A stretch of DNA of 40,867 nt from Ramlibacter sp. (GCA_029237735.1 JAQZBU010000049.1:1-40867); one strand, 5' to 3'. Numbered from the stretch's first letter, positions 23,761-31,817 are shown. Numbers and translations: made by a program. Notes: generated from the sequence alone by a model not told the origin.

Positions 23761-23985
23761 TCAGTGGTTGCTGGTGCTGTCGTTGCGCGCGTGGCGCTTG
23801 CGCCCGGCTACTCTGGCCTCTTCGCTTGTGAACTCGTGGGCATGTCCGCTCTGGTGCGCGGCGCGGCCGCCGAGGCTCGCTATTTCGCGTTGGCGTTGCG
23901 GGTCCATGGCGGCAAAGCCACGGGGGCTGCGGCGCGGCTTGCTGGAATTGTCCTGGCCTTGGACGGAGGATTCCTGGAGAGACAT
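23761..23985 (-). CDS. KGG-motif (Con-10-like) stress-associated small protein
   Basis: From ATG 23985 (AAGGA eight bases upstream) the protein has 74 residues. The core RSPRGFAAMDPQRQREIASLGG and GRAAHQSGHAHEFTSEEARVAGRKR is the KGG/stress-induced repeat, in which G(F/N)..M...K/R..EIAS.GG..A is the signature. In relatives such as E. coli YciG the motif is linked to general stress and stationary-phase responses; the molecular role is not known. A strong sigma-54-type promoter match lies 44-57 bases upstream, and the sigma-54 activator gene ends 140 bases upstream on the same strand. Starting further upstream would place the promoter inside the gene, so the short form is preferred. Confidence 0.85.
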   Translation of the reverse strand: MSLQESSVQGQDNSSKPRRSPRGFAAMDPQRQREIASLGGRAAHQSGHAHEFTSEEARVAGRKRHARNDSTSNH

Positions 23986-24028
23986 GGTTCTATCCTTTCG
24001 ACAGAAGGTTGTAGGGATCACTCCACTG

Positions 24029-24042
24029 GCAAGCTTCGTGCC
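24029..24042 (-). promoter_or_regulatory. Sigma-54 (RpoN) promoter of the KGG gene
   Basis: On the minus strand the sequence is GGCACGAAGCTTGC, matching TGGCAC-N5-TTGC with the invariant GG, ten bases and GC. The base before it is G instead of the usual T. Transcription would begin about 12 bases downstream, near 24017, leaving a leader of about 30 bases with a ribosome site before ATG 23985. The neighbouring sigma-54-dependent response regulator is the obvious candidate activator. Confidence 0.7.
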
Positions 24043-24124
24043 CGGCCACATCTCCTTGTTTTTCAACGCTTCGCGGTAGACACCCCTCTGCTCGGCGGTA
24101 AATTTTGCGGCAATGCCGGGCAGA

Positions 24125-25471
24125 TCAGAACCCGTATTCTTTCAGTCGGTTGTACAGGGTCTTCAGGCTGACCCCGAGCGCCGCGGCGGTGCGCTCCTTG
24201 TGGTGGCCGTAATGTTCAAGCGTGGCGAGAATCACCTGCCGCTCCACGTCGGCCAGCGGCGTGCCCACCGGCACATGCAGGCTGCCGTTCGTGGCAAGCG
24301 CCGCAGGCGCCGAGAGTGCATCGCGCGGCAGCCACTGCTCGTCGATTTCCGGCCCCTGCGTCATGACGTATGCGCGCTGCAAAGCGTTGCGCAACTCGCG
24401 CACATTGCCTGGCCAGCGATAGCGCGTCAGGCTCTGCAACGCCGAGGGGGTGAGGCGTTTGGACATGCCTTCGCGCTGGCCGATTTCCTGCAGGAAATGG
24501 GTGGCCAGCATCGGGATATCCTGCAGGCGCTCGCGCAGCGGTGGTAGGTGCAGAGGAAAGACGTTGAGCCGGTAGTAAAGGTCCTCACGCAGGTCGCCTT
24601 CCGCCATCGCCCGTAGTGGGTCGCGGTTGCTTGCCGCGATCACGCGCACGTCGGTCTCCTGCGCCACTGCGGAGCCTACCCGCATGAAGGTCCCGGTTTC
24701 GAGAACGCGCAGCAGCTTCACCTGCAACGCACGCGGCATCTCGGTGATCTCGTCCAGGAACAGGGTGCCGCCGTGGGCCCGCTCGAAGAAACCCTGGTGT
24801 TGGCGCTCGGCACCGGTGAAGCTGCCTTTTTCGTGGCCGAAGATCTCGGTTTCCATGAGGTTGGGCGAGATCGCGCCGCAGTTCACAGCCAGGAAGGGGC
24901 GCGCGCGTCGTCGGCTCATGTCGTGGATGGTGCGCGCGGCCATCTCCTTGCCGGAACCGCTCTCGCCGGTCACCAGTACCGTCACGGAAGTGAGGGCAAC
25001 CCGCCCGATCTGCTCGTACACCTTCTTCATGGCGTCCGACTTGCCAACCAGATGCCCGAAGCGACCGCTACGCTGCAGATCCTGCGTGAGACTGTCGAAC
25101 TCCGCGCGGAGTACATCCGGCCGGCTCACGCGCGACAGGATGCTCTTCAATTGGCGGGCACTCACGGGCTTGATCAGGTAATCGGCCACCCCGTAGCGCA
25201 AGCCCTGTATCGAAGTGTCCAGGCTGGCGTGGCCAGTCATGAGCACCACTTCAGAGCTGCCGATCAGCTCTTGCTCATCCAGAAGCGTCATCCCGCTGCC
25301 GTCGGGCAGTTGCAGGTCCAGCAGGATGAGGTCGGGCGAGCGCTGCGTCAACTGTTGCCGCGCTTCATGCAAAGTCGGCGCCGTCGCCGTGGAAAAGCCT
25401 TCGTTAGCCACCAGTGCCGCCATCATCCGGGCCGAGTCGATGTCGTCTTCAACGATCAGTGCGTGGGCCAT
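24125..25471 (-). CDS. Sigma-54-dependent response regulator (NtrC family)
   Basis: The 448-residue protein has a receiver domain with phosphoacceptor Asp52 (LLDLQLP), acidic Glu8-Asp9-Asp10 and Lys101. The AAA+ domain has Walker A GESGSGKE (169-176), the sigma-54 contact loop GSFTGA (216-221, where most relatives have GAFTGA), Walker B GGTLFLDEI (234-242) and the arginine-rich YYRLNVFPLHLPPLRER. The C-terminal Fis-type helix-turn-helix ends in ERTAAALGVSLKTLYNRLKEYGF. It should activate RpoN promoters when phosphorylated. It lies 18 bases downstream of the PAS-HisKA-receiver gene, so the two are an operon. A good sigma-54 promoter just downstream of its stop marks a probable target. Confidence 0.94.
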   Translation of the reverse strand: MAHALIVEDDIDSARMMAALVANEGFSTATAPTLHEARQQLTQRSPDLILLDLQLPDGSGMTLLDEQELIGSSEVVLMTGHASLDTSIQGLRYGVADYLIKPVSARQLKSILSRVSRPDVLRAEFDSLTQDLQRSGRFGHLVGKSDAMKKVYEQIGRVALTSVTVLVTGESGSGKEMAARTIHDMSRRRARPFLAVNCGAISPNLMETEIFGHEKGSFTGAERQHQGFFERAHGGTLFLDEITEMPRALQVKLLRVLETGTFMRVGSAVAQETDVRVIAASNRDPLRAMAEGDLREDLYYRLNVFPLHLPPLRERLQDIPMLATHFLQEIGQREGMSKRLTPSALQSLTRYRWPGNVRELRNALQRAYVMTQGPEIDEQWLPRDALSAPAALATNGSLHVPVGTPLADVERQVILATLEHYGHHKERTAAALGVSLKTLYNRLKEYGF

Positions 25472-25489
25472 GACGTGGGGGAGTGCGGA

Positions 25490-26494
25490 TCAATCGGCGG
25501 CCAGGCTGGAGCGCAGCTGCCCCCGGTCCACGGGTTTGACCAGGCAGGCGTCGAACCCTGCCACCCTGGCGCTTTGCACGTCTCGGCCGGCGCCGAAGCC
25601 CGACAGCGCGATCATCCGGCCCAAATAACCCGAGGCCCGCGCGTACCGCGCCACATCCAGGCCGTTCAGGCGGGGCAGCCCGATGTCCACGATCGACACT
25701 TCGGGCGAAAGCGCGCGCAGCCGGCACAGCCCCTCGAAGCCGTCGGCCGCCGTGTTGACCTCGTGACCGTCCAATTCGAGCTTGCGACACAGCGACGCCA
25801 GTGCATCGCTGTTGTCTTCGACAACCAGCACCTTGCGCGGCCGGGACACAGGTCGCGCGTCGTGGACGGCAGCCTGTTGGGGGGATTCATCCGCGTGCCG
25901 GGCGCTCAAATCGTCGAGCACTTGCGCGAGCCGCGCGGTCTGCCTGGCCACGACGGCGCGCGCCTCCTCAGCATCCGGGGAGGCTGGAGGCAGCACTTGC
26001 AGCACCTCGGCGGCCGACGACAAGGCGCCCAAGGGCGTACGGAGCTGATGGTTGAGTGTGGCGAAGAGCTCGTCCCTGGCGCGGCGCTGGGCATCGAGTT
26101 GCCGATCTGTCACGTCGACGGTGACCCCGGACATACGCAGCGGGCGCCCGTCAGCGCCGTAAGCCAGGCAAACGCGGCTGGATAGGAAGCGCGCAGGGCC
26201 GTTCGCAATGGCAACGCCGTAGTCGAGCGTCGCGTTTGGCCGACGCAGCGCGCAAGCCGTCCAAAGCTCCCGTTCGACCCGAGCGCGGTCCGCTTCTCGG
26301 ATTCTCGCGTACCACTCCTCGATGCCGCCGCGCGGCGCCGCTTCCATCCCGAACAACGTGCACATGCCCCGCCTCCAGGCGAAGCGGTTGTTGGCGAAGT
26401 GATAGTCGAGGAAGCCGACATGGCCGGCGTCTTGCATCAGGCGTGCCAGGGCCCCGTCCTGAAAATGTTCCACCCAGCGTTGCAGTATTTGCAT
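25490..26494 (-). CDS. PAS-HisKA-receiver protein lacking an ATPase domain
   Basis: The 334-residue protein has a PAS-like sensor region (about residues 20-130, ending MSGVTVDVTDRQ, a PAC motif). A dimerisation/phosphoacceptor helix follows with FATLNHQLRTPLG and His149. At residues 221-330 there is a receiver domain with Glu226-Asp227, phosphoacceptor Asp270 (VSIVDIGLP) and Lys320. Between them, where a hybrid kinase needs an HATPase_c domain (N, G1 and G2 boxes, about 110 residues), there are only about 30 residues (RPVSRPRK region). It cannot phosphorylate itself by the usual route and may act as a phosphotransfer relay or decoy. It heads the operon with the sigma-54 activator. The frame shows no break, so it is not an obvious sequencing artefact. 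Confidence 0.85.
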   Translation of the reverse strand: MQILQRWVEHFQDGALARLMQDAGHVGFLDYHFANNRFAWRRGMCTLFGMEAAPRGGIEEWYARIREADRARVERELWTACALRRPNATLDYGVAIANGPARFLSSRVCLAYGADGRPLRMSGVTVDVTDRQLDAQRRARDELFATLNHQLRTPLGALSSAAEVLQVLPPASPDAEEARAVVARQTARLAQVLDDLSARHADESPQQAAVHDARPVSRPRKVLVVEDNSDALASLCRKLELDGHEVNTAADGFEGLCRLRALSPEVSIVDIGLPRLNGLDVARYARASGYLGRMIALSGFGAGRDVQSARVAGFDACLVKPVDRGQLRSSLAAD

Positions 26495-26689
26495 GATGAG
26501 TTACGGAGTCGATGAATGTCGAGTCGATCCCCGGAAGTTACGCCATTAATGTCGCGCTGGATGTAGGACGTGTCTGGCAGACCTGTGGTCCGAATCCGTC
26601 AACAATGGAGCCCTGCGTTCCGGCACCGAGTAGGCGGCCGGTTTTCTTTTGCCTGTCTCTTCCCCTTACGGACCGCGGGTCCCTGATAG

Positions 26690-27058
26690 ATGACTATTCG
26701 CGTTCTGTTGGTGGAAGACGACCGGCGGGTTCATGGCATCGTGGCCGAGCTGCTCGCAAGTATCGGCGACTTGAAGCCCGTGGCCACGGTGACGACCGAG
26801 GCGGAGGCGAACCTCTGGCTAGAGGAAAACCCGCAGGGCTGGGACTTGGCGGTCATCGACCTGATCCTCGACGCCGGCACCGGCATGGGCGTGTTGGCCA
26901 AATGCCGTACGTGGTCGTCGGGCGGCAAGGCGGTGGTCCTCAGCAACTACATCTCGCCCGCGATCCACAAGCACTGCGTGGCGCTCGGCGCGGACGCGGT
27001 GTTCCACAAGGCCCACGACATGGGCCGCTTCATCGAATACTGCTCCGCCTTGGTCTGA
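26690..27058 (+). CDS. Single-domain response regulator (receiver only)
   Basis: The 122-residue protein is one receiver domain: Glu9-Asp10-Asp11 (VEDD), phosphoacceptor Asp57 (LAVIDLIL), a Ser in VVLSNY at the Thr/Ser position, and Lys107 (VFHKAHD). There is no output domain, so it would work by protein contact or in a phosphorelay (CheY- or Spo0F-like). It is divergent from the PAS-HisKA-receiver gene across 195 bases and 32 bases upstream of a complete histidine kinase, its likely partner. The intergenic region holds GTCTG-G-CAGAC (26572-26582), a short inverted repeat of unknown meaning. Confidence 0.9.
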   Translation: MTIRVLLVEDDRRVHGIVAELLASIGDLKPVATVTTEAEANLWLEENPQGWDLAVIDLILDAGTGMGVLAKCRTWSSGGKAVVLSNYISPAIHKHCVALGADAVFHKAHDMGRFIEYCSALV

Positions 27059-27090
27059 AAGCGGCCTTTTTTCTGCTCTAGACTCGGGTC

Positions 27091-28506
27091 ATGAAGCCCG
27101 ATGTCGCATCCTCTGTTGCCACGCCGGCCGAAGCCCAATGGGTCGAGGCTGAGCTGATCCGCAGCCTGATGCGCACGGCCCGCACCACACAGCTGGCGGG
27201 CCTGCTGCTCATACCGATTTTCCTGGGCGTTCTGTGGGACAACGCATCGATCGGCGCTCTCCTGCTGTGGGCGAGCGCGGCGCTGGCGGTGGCGGCCGCG
27301 CGGTTCGCCGTCGTCCGCAAGTACGTGGCTGACGTCATCGTGGAGGGCGCGGCGCAGCACCTGAAGTTCTTCGCCAGATATCGCATGTTGTGGCCCGTGA
27401 GCGCTCTTGTGTGGGGACTCACCACCGTCCTGTACTTCGACCGCTCATCGCTGGCCGACCAGTTCATCTGCTGGTTGATCATGGCGGGGCTGGCGATGTT
27501 CTCGATCAACAGCCTGTCCAGCCACCTGGCAACGCTGCGGGCCTACCTCGACACGCTGGCGCTCACCGCGTTGACCGTTATGGCATGGCGCGTGGCGGTC
27601 GAGCTCCGGTTCATGGGCCCCTACTACCACTACTGGGTGATCGCGCTGCTGGTGATTTTCTGGCAAGTGCTGCGCCAGGCGGGCTTGCGCCTCCACATGA
27701 CGCACCGCAGGAATTTCGAGCTGCAATACCGCAACAACCAGCTGATCGAGTCGCTTACCCGCCAGACGCAGGCCGCACTCGACGCGGTGGAAATCAAGAA
27801 CCGCTTTCTGGCGAGCGCCGCGCATGACATTCGCCAGCCCGTCCATGCGCTCAGCCTCTATGCTGACTGGTTGGGCAGCGAGCCTGAACTCGTGCACGAA
27901 ATCGCGCCCAAGATCGTCGAATCGACCAAGGCGGTGAACGCGTTGTTCGATTCCCTCTTCGATCTGGTGCGCCTCGACTCCGGCAAGATCAAGCTGACCA
28001 TCGAGCCGGTCGATCTGGGCAAGCTGCTGCACGACCTGGAGCTGCAATACCGGCCCCTGGCCCAAGCCAAGGGGCTGGAGTTCCGGGTGCACGTCACTCC
28101 GGGCACCGTCCTGTCGGACCCGATCCTGCTGCGCCGGATCGTCGGCAACTTGGTGTCCAACGCAGTGAAGTACACCCAGCGCGGTGGCGTGCTGGTGGCG
28201 TCCCGCGCCACTGCGACGGGGCGTCGCATCGAAATCTGGGATACGGGGGTGGGAATCGCGCCGGTGCACCAGCGCGAGATCTTTAGGGAGTTCTACAAGG
28301 TGCCCAGCCACGCCGGCACGGAAGACGGCTTCGGGCTGGGGCTTTACATCGTTGCAAGGCTGGCGGGCATCCTGGGGCACCCCTTGACCTTGGCTTCGCG
28401 CCCCGGGCGCGGAACGGTGTTCAGGCTGATGCTCAAGCCCACAGACGTGCATGCTGCGGCCGACCGCGCGGCCACCGCCTCGACTCAGCTGGCCAGCATC
28501 CCGTGA
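27091..28506 (+). CDS. Membrane-bound sensor histidine kinase
   Basis: The 471-residue protein has about six hydrophobic segments in residues 35-195 (for example QLAGLLLIPIFLGVLW and YWVIALLVIFWQVL) without a large periplasmic domain. Then come the H-box FLASAAHDIRQPVHAL (His245), an N-box LVSNAVKYT, G1 DTGVGI and G2 GFGLGLYIVARL. The H-box spelling HDIRQP is the type found with NarL-like partners in many proteobacteria. A -10-like TAGACT at 27079-27084 ends six bases before the ATG with no ribosome site, suggesting a leaderless message. Its stop codon lies inside the opposite NarL-type gene (22-base tail-to-tail overlap). Partners could be that regulator and the receiver upstream. Confidence 0.92.
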   Translation: MKPDVASSVATPAEAQWVEAELIRSLMRTARTTQLAGLLLIPIFLGVLWDNASIGALLLWASAALAVAAARFAVVRKYVADVIVEGAAQHLKFFARYRMLWPVSALVWGLTTVLYFDRSSLADQFICWLIMAGLAMFSINSLSSHLATLRAYLDTLALTALTVMAWRVAVELRFMGPYYHYWVIALLVIFWQVLRQAGLRLHMTHRRNFELQYRNNQLIESLTRQTQAALDAVEIKNRFLASAAHDIRQPVHALSLYADWLGSEPELVHEIAPKIVESTKAVNALFDSLFDLVRLDSGKIKLTIEPVDLGKLLHDLELQYRPLAQAKGLEFRVHVTPGTVLSDPILLRRIVGNLVSNAVKYTQRGGVLVASRATATGRRIEIWDTGVGIAPVHQREIFREFYKVPSHAGTEDGFGLGLYIVARLAGILGHPLTLASRPGRGTVFRLMLKPTDVHAAADRAATASTQLASIP

Positions 28507-29111
28507 GTGCGGGCGTAATGGATGGTCTGGGTGCGGCTCTTGACGCCCAGGCGCCGGAACAGCCGCCACAGGTGAACCTTGACCGTGTGCTCGCTGATGC
28601 CGAGTTCGTCGGCGATCTCGCGGTTGGACAGGCCGCGGTCGAGCATGACGATCAACTGCTTCTGGCGTTTGGACAGCTTGCTGTCGGTGGGCGAGAGTTC
28701 CTCGAAGCCGCCATCGGCGTTCATCAGGGCGCGCAATGCGTTGCCGATCTCCTGCGCGCCTGACGACTTCTCGATGTAGATGTCGGCGCCCGCGTCGATG
28801 CAGCCTTCCTCGGCGTCCGCCGCGGGCGAGGCGGACAGCACGGCCAGCGGCGTTTCGGGGAAGCGGTTCTTCAGCTCGTGGATGCCGGAAGTGCCAGTGG
28901 TATCGGGCAGCTTCAGGTCCAGGCAGATCAGGTCAGGGGCGCCATGCTGCTTGACGGCAGCCTCGACACCGCCGATGCGGTCGAGCTCGACGACATTCGC
29001 GCCCGGGCGCAATCGGCGCAGCAGCATGACGACGGCCTCGCGCATCAACGGATGGTCGTCGATGACGTACAGGCTCATGGGCTTGGGGATTTTGGTGGGA
29101 TCGACGGACAT
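28485..29111 (-). CDS. NarL/FixJ-type response regulator (LuxR helix-turn-helix)
   Basis: The 208-residue protein has a receiver domain with Asp18-Asp19 (VIDDHP), phosphoacceptor Asp65 (LICLDLKLP) and Lys in EKSSG. The C-terminal LuxR-type helix-turn-helix reads LSKRQKQLIVMLDRGLSNREIADELGISEHTVKVHLWRLFRRLGVKSRTQ in successive segments. The N-terminus may be Met1 or Met12. It overlaps the histidine kinase gene by 22 bases at their 3' ends on the opposite strand. The pair is very likely a functional two-component system despite the opposite orientation. Targets are unknown. Confidence 0.92.
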   Translation of the reverse strand: MSVDPTKIPKPMSLYVIDDHPLMREAVVMLLRRLRPGANVVELDRIGGVEAAVKQHGAPDLICLDLKLPDTTGTSGIHELKNRFPETPLAVLSASPAADAEEGCIDAGADIYIEKSSGAQEIGNALRALMNADGGFEELSPTDSKLSKRQKQLIVMLDRGLSNREIADELGISEHTVKVHLWRLFRRLGVKSRTQTIHYARTHGMLAS

Positions 29112-29188
29112 AGGAACTAAGGATAACTCCGATTGGGTACCTTGGGATTGTGGAATGTCATTAGCATGCCATCACGGTTAGCCCTGCG

Positions 29189-30484
29189 TCAGCCCTGCGC
29201 CAGAGTGGCGAGGGCGGCCACGATGTCCGTGCGAGTGACGCCGTCAGCCAACTGCAAGGTGGCTTCCGCGCCCTCGAGCCGGCCCTGCCGGAGCTGGGCG
29301 ACGATGCGCCCGGCTTCCTGGGGGGTGGCAAAACCCGTGCTCTGCGCCAACAGGGCGCCGCCGGCGTCCACCAGCTTGAAGTAGTGCTGTCCGTCGGACT
29401 CGCGGTATTGCTTGAACGACGGCAGCGCTGCCTTGGCCTGTTTGGCCTTGCGCGCCGGGGCCGCCCCGGCGCCCAGGTTGCGCAGGCCCACGGCGCTGCG
29501 CAGTTCGGCGAGGAAGGGCGTGGCCAAGGCGCGCGCCTTGTCCGCGCCGGCACGCAGCACTTTTTCCAGCTGCGCGGGGTGGTTGACCAGGGCGTCGTAG
29601 CGCTCGCGCATGGGGGCGACCTCGCCATCGATGCGCTCGAAGAGCATCTGCTTGGCATCGCTCCAGGCGATGCCGTCGGCATAGGCCTTGCGCAACTGTT
29701 GCGTTTCCTCGGGTGAGGCGAACGCCTCGAAGATCTGAAACAGGGCCGAGCCTTCGACTTCCTTGGGCTCGCCGGGCAGGCGCGAATCGGTCACGATGCC
29801 GGCGATCTGTTTGCGCAGCTCGGCCGGCGGGGCGAAAAGGGGGATCGCGTTGTCGTAGCTCTTGCTCATCTTGCGGCCGTCCGTGCCCGGCAGCAGCGCC
29901 ACCGTGTCGTCGATCGCGGCCTCGGGCAGCACGAAGTGCTCGCCGTACAGGTGATTGAAGCTTTGCGCGATGTCGCGCGCCATCTCGATGTGCTGGACCT
30001 GATCGCGCCCCACCGGGATCTTGTGCGCCTTGAACATCAGGATGTCGGCGGCCATCAACACCGGGTACATGAACAGGCCCGCGGTGACGTCCGAATCAGG
30101 GTCCGCGCCCGCGGCGACGTTCTTGTCCACCGAAGCCTTGTAAGCATGGGCGCGATTGAGGACGCCCTTGCCGGTGACGCAGGTGAGCAGCCAGGTGAGT
30201 TCGGGGATCTCGGGGATGTCCGACTGGCGATAGAAAAAGACGCTGTCGGGATCGAGCCCGATGGCCAGCCAGCAGGCGGCGATTTCCAGCGTGGAGCGCT
30301 GCATGCGCGCCGGCTCGTCGCACTTGATCAGCGCATGGTAGTCGGCGAGGAAGTAGAAGTTTTCGGTGCCGGGGCGGCGGCTGGCCTGGACGGCGGGGCG
30401 CAAGGCGCCCACGTAGTTGCCGAGGTGCGGCGTGCCGGTGGTGGTGATGCCGGTCAGGAAGCGGACGGGACGGGTCGGGCTCAT
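29189..30484 (-). CDS. trpS: Tryptophanyl-tRNA synthetase with C-terminal extension
   Basis: The 431-residue protein is a class I synthetase. The HIGH motif is TPHLGNY (residues 17-23) and the KMSKS motif is GRKMSKSYDN (about 205). FLADYHALIK, YPVLMAADILMF and VGRDQVQHIEMARDIA complete the Trp family pattern. Common bacterial TrpS ends near residue 330-350. Here about 80 residues follow a basic linker (ARKAKQAKAALP). They read SFKQYRESDGQHYFKLVDAG, ALLAQSTGFATPQEAGRIVAQLR, resembling a DUF1508/YegP-like unit. The role of the extension is unknown. The gene is the last of a minus-strand housekeeping run. Confidence 0.95.
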   Translation of the reverse strand: MSPTRPVRFLTGITTTGTPHLGNYVGALRPAVQASRRPGTENFYFLADYHALIKCDEPARMQRSTLEIAACWLAIGLDPDSVFFYRQSDIPEIPELTWLLTCVTGKGVLNRAHAYKASVDKNVAAGADPDSDVTAGLFMYPVLMAADILMFKAHKIPVGRDQVQHIEMARDIAQSFNHLYGEHFVLPEAAIDDTVALLPGTDGRKMSKSYDNAIPLFAPPAELRKQIAGIVTDSRLPGEPKEVEGSALFQIFEAFASPEETQQLRKAYADGIAWSDAKQMLFERIDGEVAPMRERYDALVNHPAQLEKVLRAGADKARALATPFLAELRSAVGLRNLGAGAAPARKAKQAKAALPSFKQYRESDGQHYFKLVDAGGALLAQSTGFATPQEAGRIVAQLRQGRLEGAEATLQLADGVTRTDIVAALATLAQG

Positions 30485-30493
30485 GGCGTTGGA

Positions 30494-31162
30494 TCAGCGA
30501 AAGAGGGCGGTGAGGGGCGTCAGGAGAAAGTCGATGGAGCCGTAACCCACGGCGATGAGCGGGCGCAGCCAGTACGTGCCCACCACGCCCAGCAGCACCA
30601 GCCCGAGCACGATGAAGAATCCCCAGGGTTCTATGCGGCTCACGGCGTAGGCCTGGCGATGCGGCAGCAGCCCCACCAGGATGCGGCCGCCATCCAGCGG
30701 CGGCAGCGGGAACAGGTTGAACGCCCACATAACGAGGTTCACCAGCACGCCGGCCTTGCACATGTCAAGGAAGAAGCGTTCGTTGACGTCCATGCCCACC
30801 AGCACGATGAAGGCGATCGCCCACATGATGGCCTGGATGAAGTTGGAGGCCGGGCCCGCGAGCGCGACCCAGATCATGTCGCGCTTGGGCCGGCGCAGGT
30901 GCCCGAAATTGACCGGCACCGGCTTGGCGTAACCGAAGAGGAACGCCCCCGAAGTCGCGAAGTACAGCATCAGTGGCATCAGGATGGTGCCCACGGGGTC
31001 GATGTGCTTGAGCGGGTTCAGCGTCACGCGGCCCATGACATAGGCGGTGTTGTCGCCCAGGTAGCGGGCCACATAGCCGTGCGCCGCCTCGTGGATGGTG
31101 ATCGCGAAGAGCACCGGCAATGCGTAGATGAGGACGGTTTGAATGAGGTTCGAGAGGTTCAC
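30494..31162 (-). CDS. M50-family (site-2 protease-like) membrane metalloprotease
   Basis: The 222-residue protein has about five to six membrane helices. The zinc site is HEAAH (His24, Glu25, His28) in the first helix, with the third ligand in NLFPLPPLDGGRIL. It also has the family region KPVPVNFGHLRRPKRDMIWVALAGPASN. There is no PDZ domain, so it belongs to the short group typified by Bacillus/Thermotoga YwhC-like proteins. These are intramembrane proteases of unknown substrate. It sits 9 bases upstream of trpS and downstream of yciO in a row common in Comamonadaceae. Confidence 0.92.
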   Translation of the reverse strand: MNLSNLIQTVLIYALPVLFAITIHEAAHGYVARYLGDNTAYVMGRVTLNPLKHIDPVGTILMPLMLYFATSGAFLFGYAKPVPVNFGHLRRPKRDMIWVALAGPASNFIQAIMWAIAFIVLVGMDVNERFFLDMCKAGVLVNLVMWAFNLFPLPPLDGGRILVGLLPHRQAYAVSRIEPWGFFIVLGLVLLGVVGTYWLRPLIAVGYGSIDFLLTPLTALFR

Positions 31163-31175
31163 CGGGGTGATTGTC

Positions 31176-31814
31176 TCAGACGAGCCCCAGCGCCGCGATA
31201 TCGCCCCGCCCCTCGCGCACGACGACGGCTTCGCCGCCTGTTCCCATCGGCGTGAGGTCGATCACGCTGGTGGGCTCCGAGGGGCAGGCGCCCGCGTCTA
31301 TGACCCCTGCGATTACCTTTTCGAATCGGTCCCGGATTTCCTGCGCGTCGTTCATGGGGTGCGTCTCGTGCGGCGGGATCAGCGTGGTCGCCAGCAACGG
31401 AGCGCCATGAAATGCCAGCAGTTCCTGCAGCGCCTTGTGGTGGGGCACGCGCAGGCCGATGGTCTTGCGCTGCGGATGGCTGACGCGCCGCGGCACTTCG
31501 CGCGTGGCTTCCAGGATGAAGGTGTAGGCGCCCGGCGTAGCCGACTTCAGCAGGCGGTACTGGCGGTTGTCGACGCGTGCGTAGTTGGCAAGCTCGCTCA
31601 AGTCGCGGCACAGCAGGGTGAGGTGGTGCTTGTCGTCCACGCCGCGGATCTGGCGAAGCCGGTCGACAGCCGCCTTGTCGTCCAGGTGGCAGGCCAAGGC
31701 GTAACTGGAGTCGGTGGGCACTGCGAGGATGCCGCCTCGCTCCAGCAAGGCGACGGCCTGCTTGAGCAGCCGCGGCTGCGGGTTGTCGGGGTGGACTTCG
31801 AAGTACTGGGCCAT
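31176..31814 (-). CDS. yciO: YciO-type protein (Sua5/YrdC family)
   Basis: The 212-residue protein aligns from end to end in memory with E. coli YciO (206 residues): HPDNPQ.RL..QAV near the start, GGILAVPTDSSYALAC, RQIRGVDDKHHLTLLCRDLSELANY, PGAYTFILEATREVPRR, RKTIGLRVP and VVVREGRGD. Relatives Sua5/TsaC make threonylcarbamoyl-AMP for tRNA t6A. YciO is a paralogue with an ill-defined role, so naming it a t6A synthase would overstate the case. It lies between the DMT transporter (3 bases away) and the M50 protease (13 bases). Confidence 0.93.
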   Translation of the reverse strand: MAQYFEVHPDNPQPRLLKQAVALLERGGILAVPTDSSYALACHLDDKAAVDRLRQIRGVDDKHHLTLLCRDLSELANYARVDNRQYRLLKSATPGAYTFILEATREVPRRVSHPQRKTIGLRVPHHKALQELLAFHGAPLLATTLIPPHETHPMNDAQEIRDRFEKVIAGVIDAGACPSEPTSVIDLTPMGTGGEAVVVREGRGDIAALGLV

Positions 31815-31817
31815 GGT

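Noticed and set aside
26512..27081. 189-codon plus-strand frame overlapping the single-domain receiver
   Set aside because: The receiver in the other frame has all catalytic residues; this frame is a shadow with patternless sequence.
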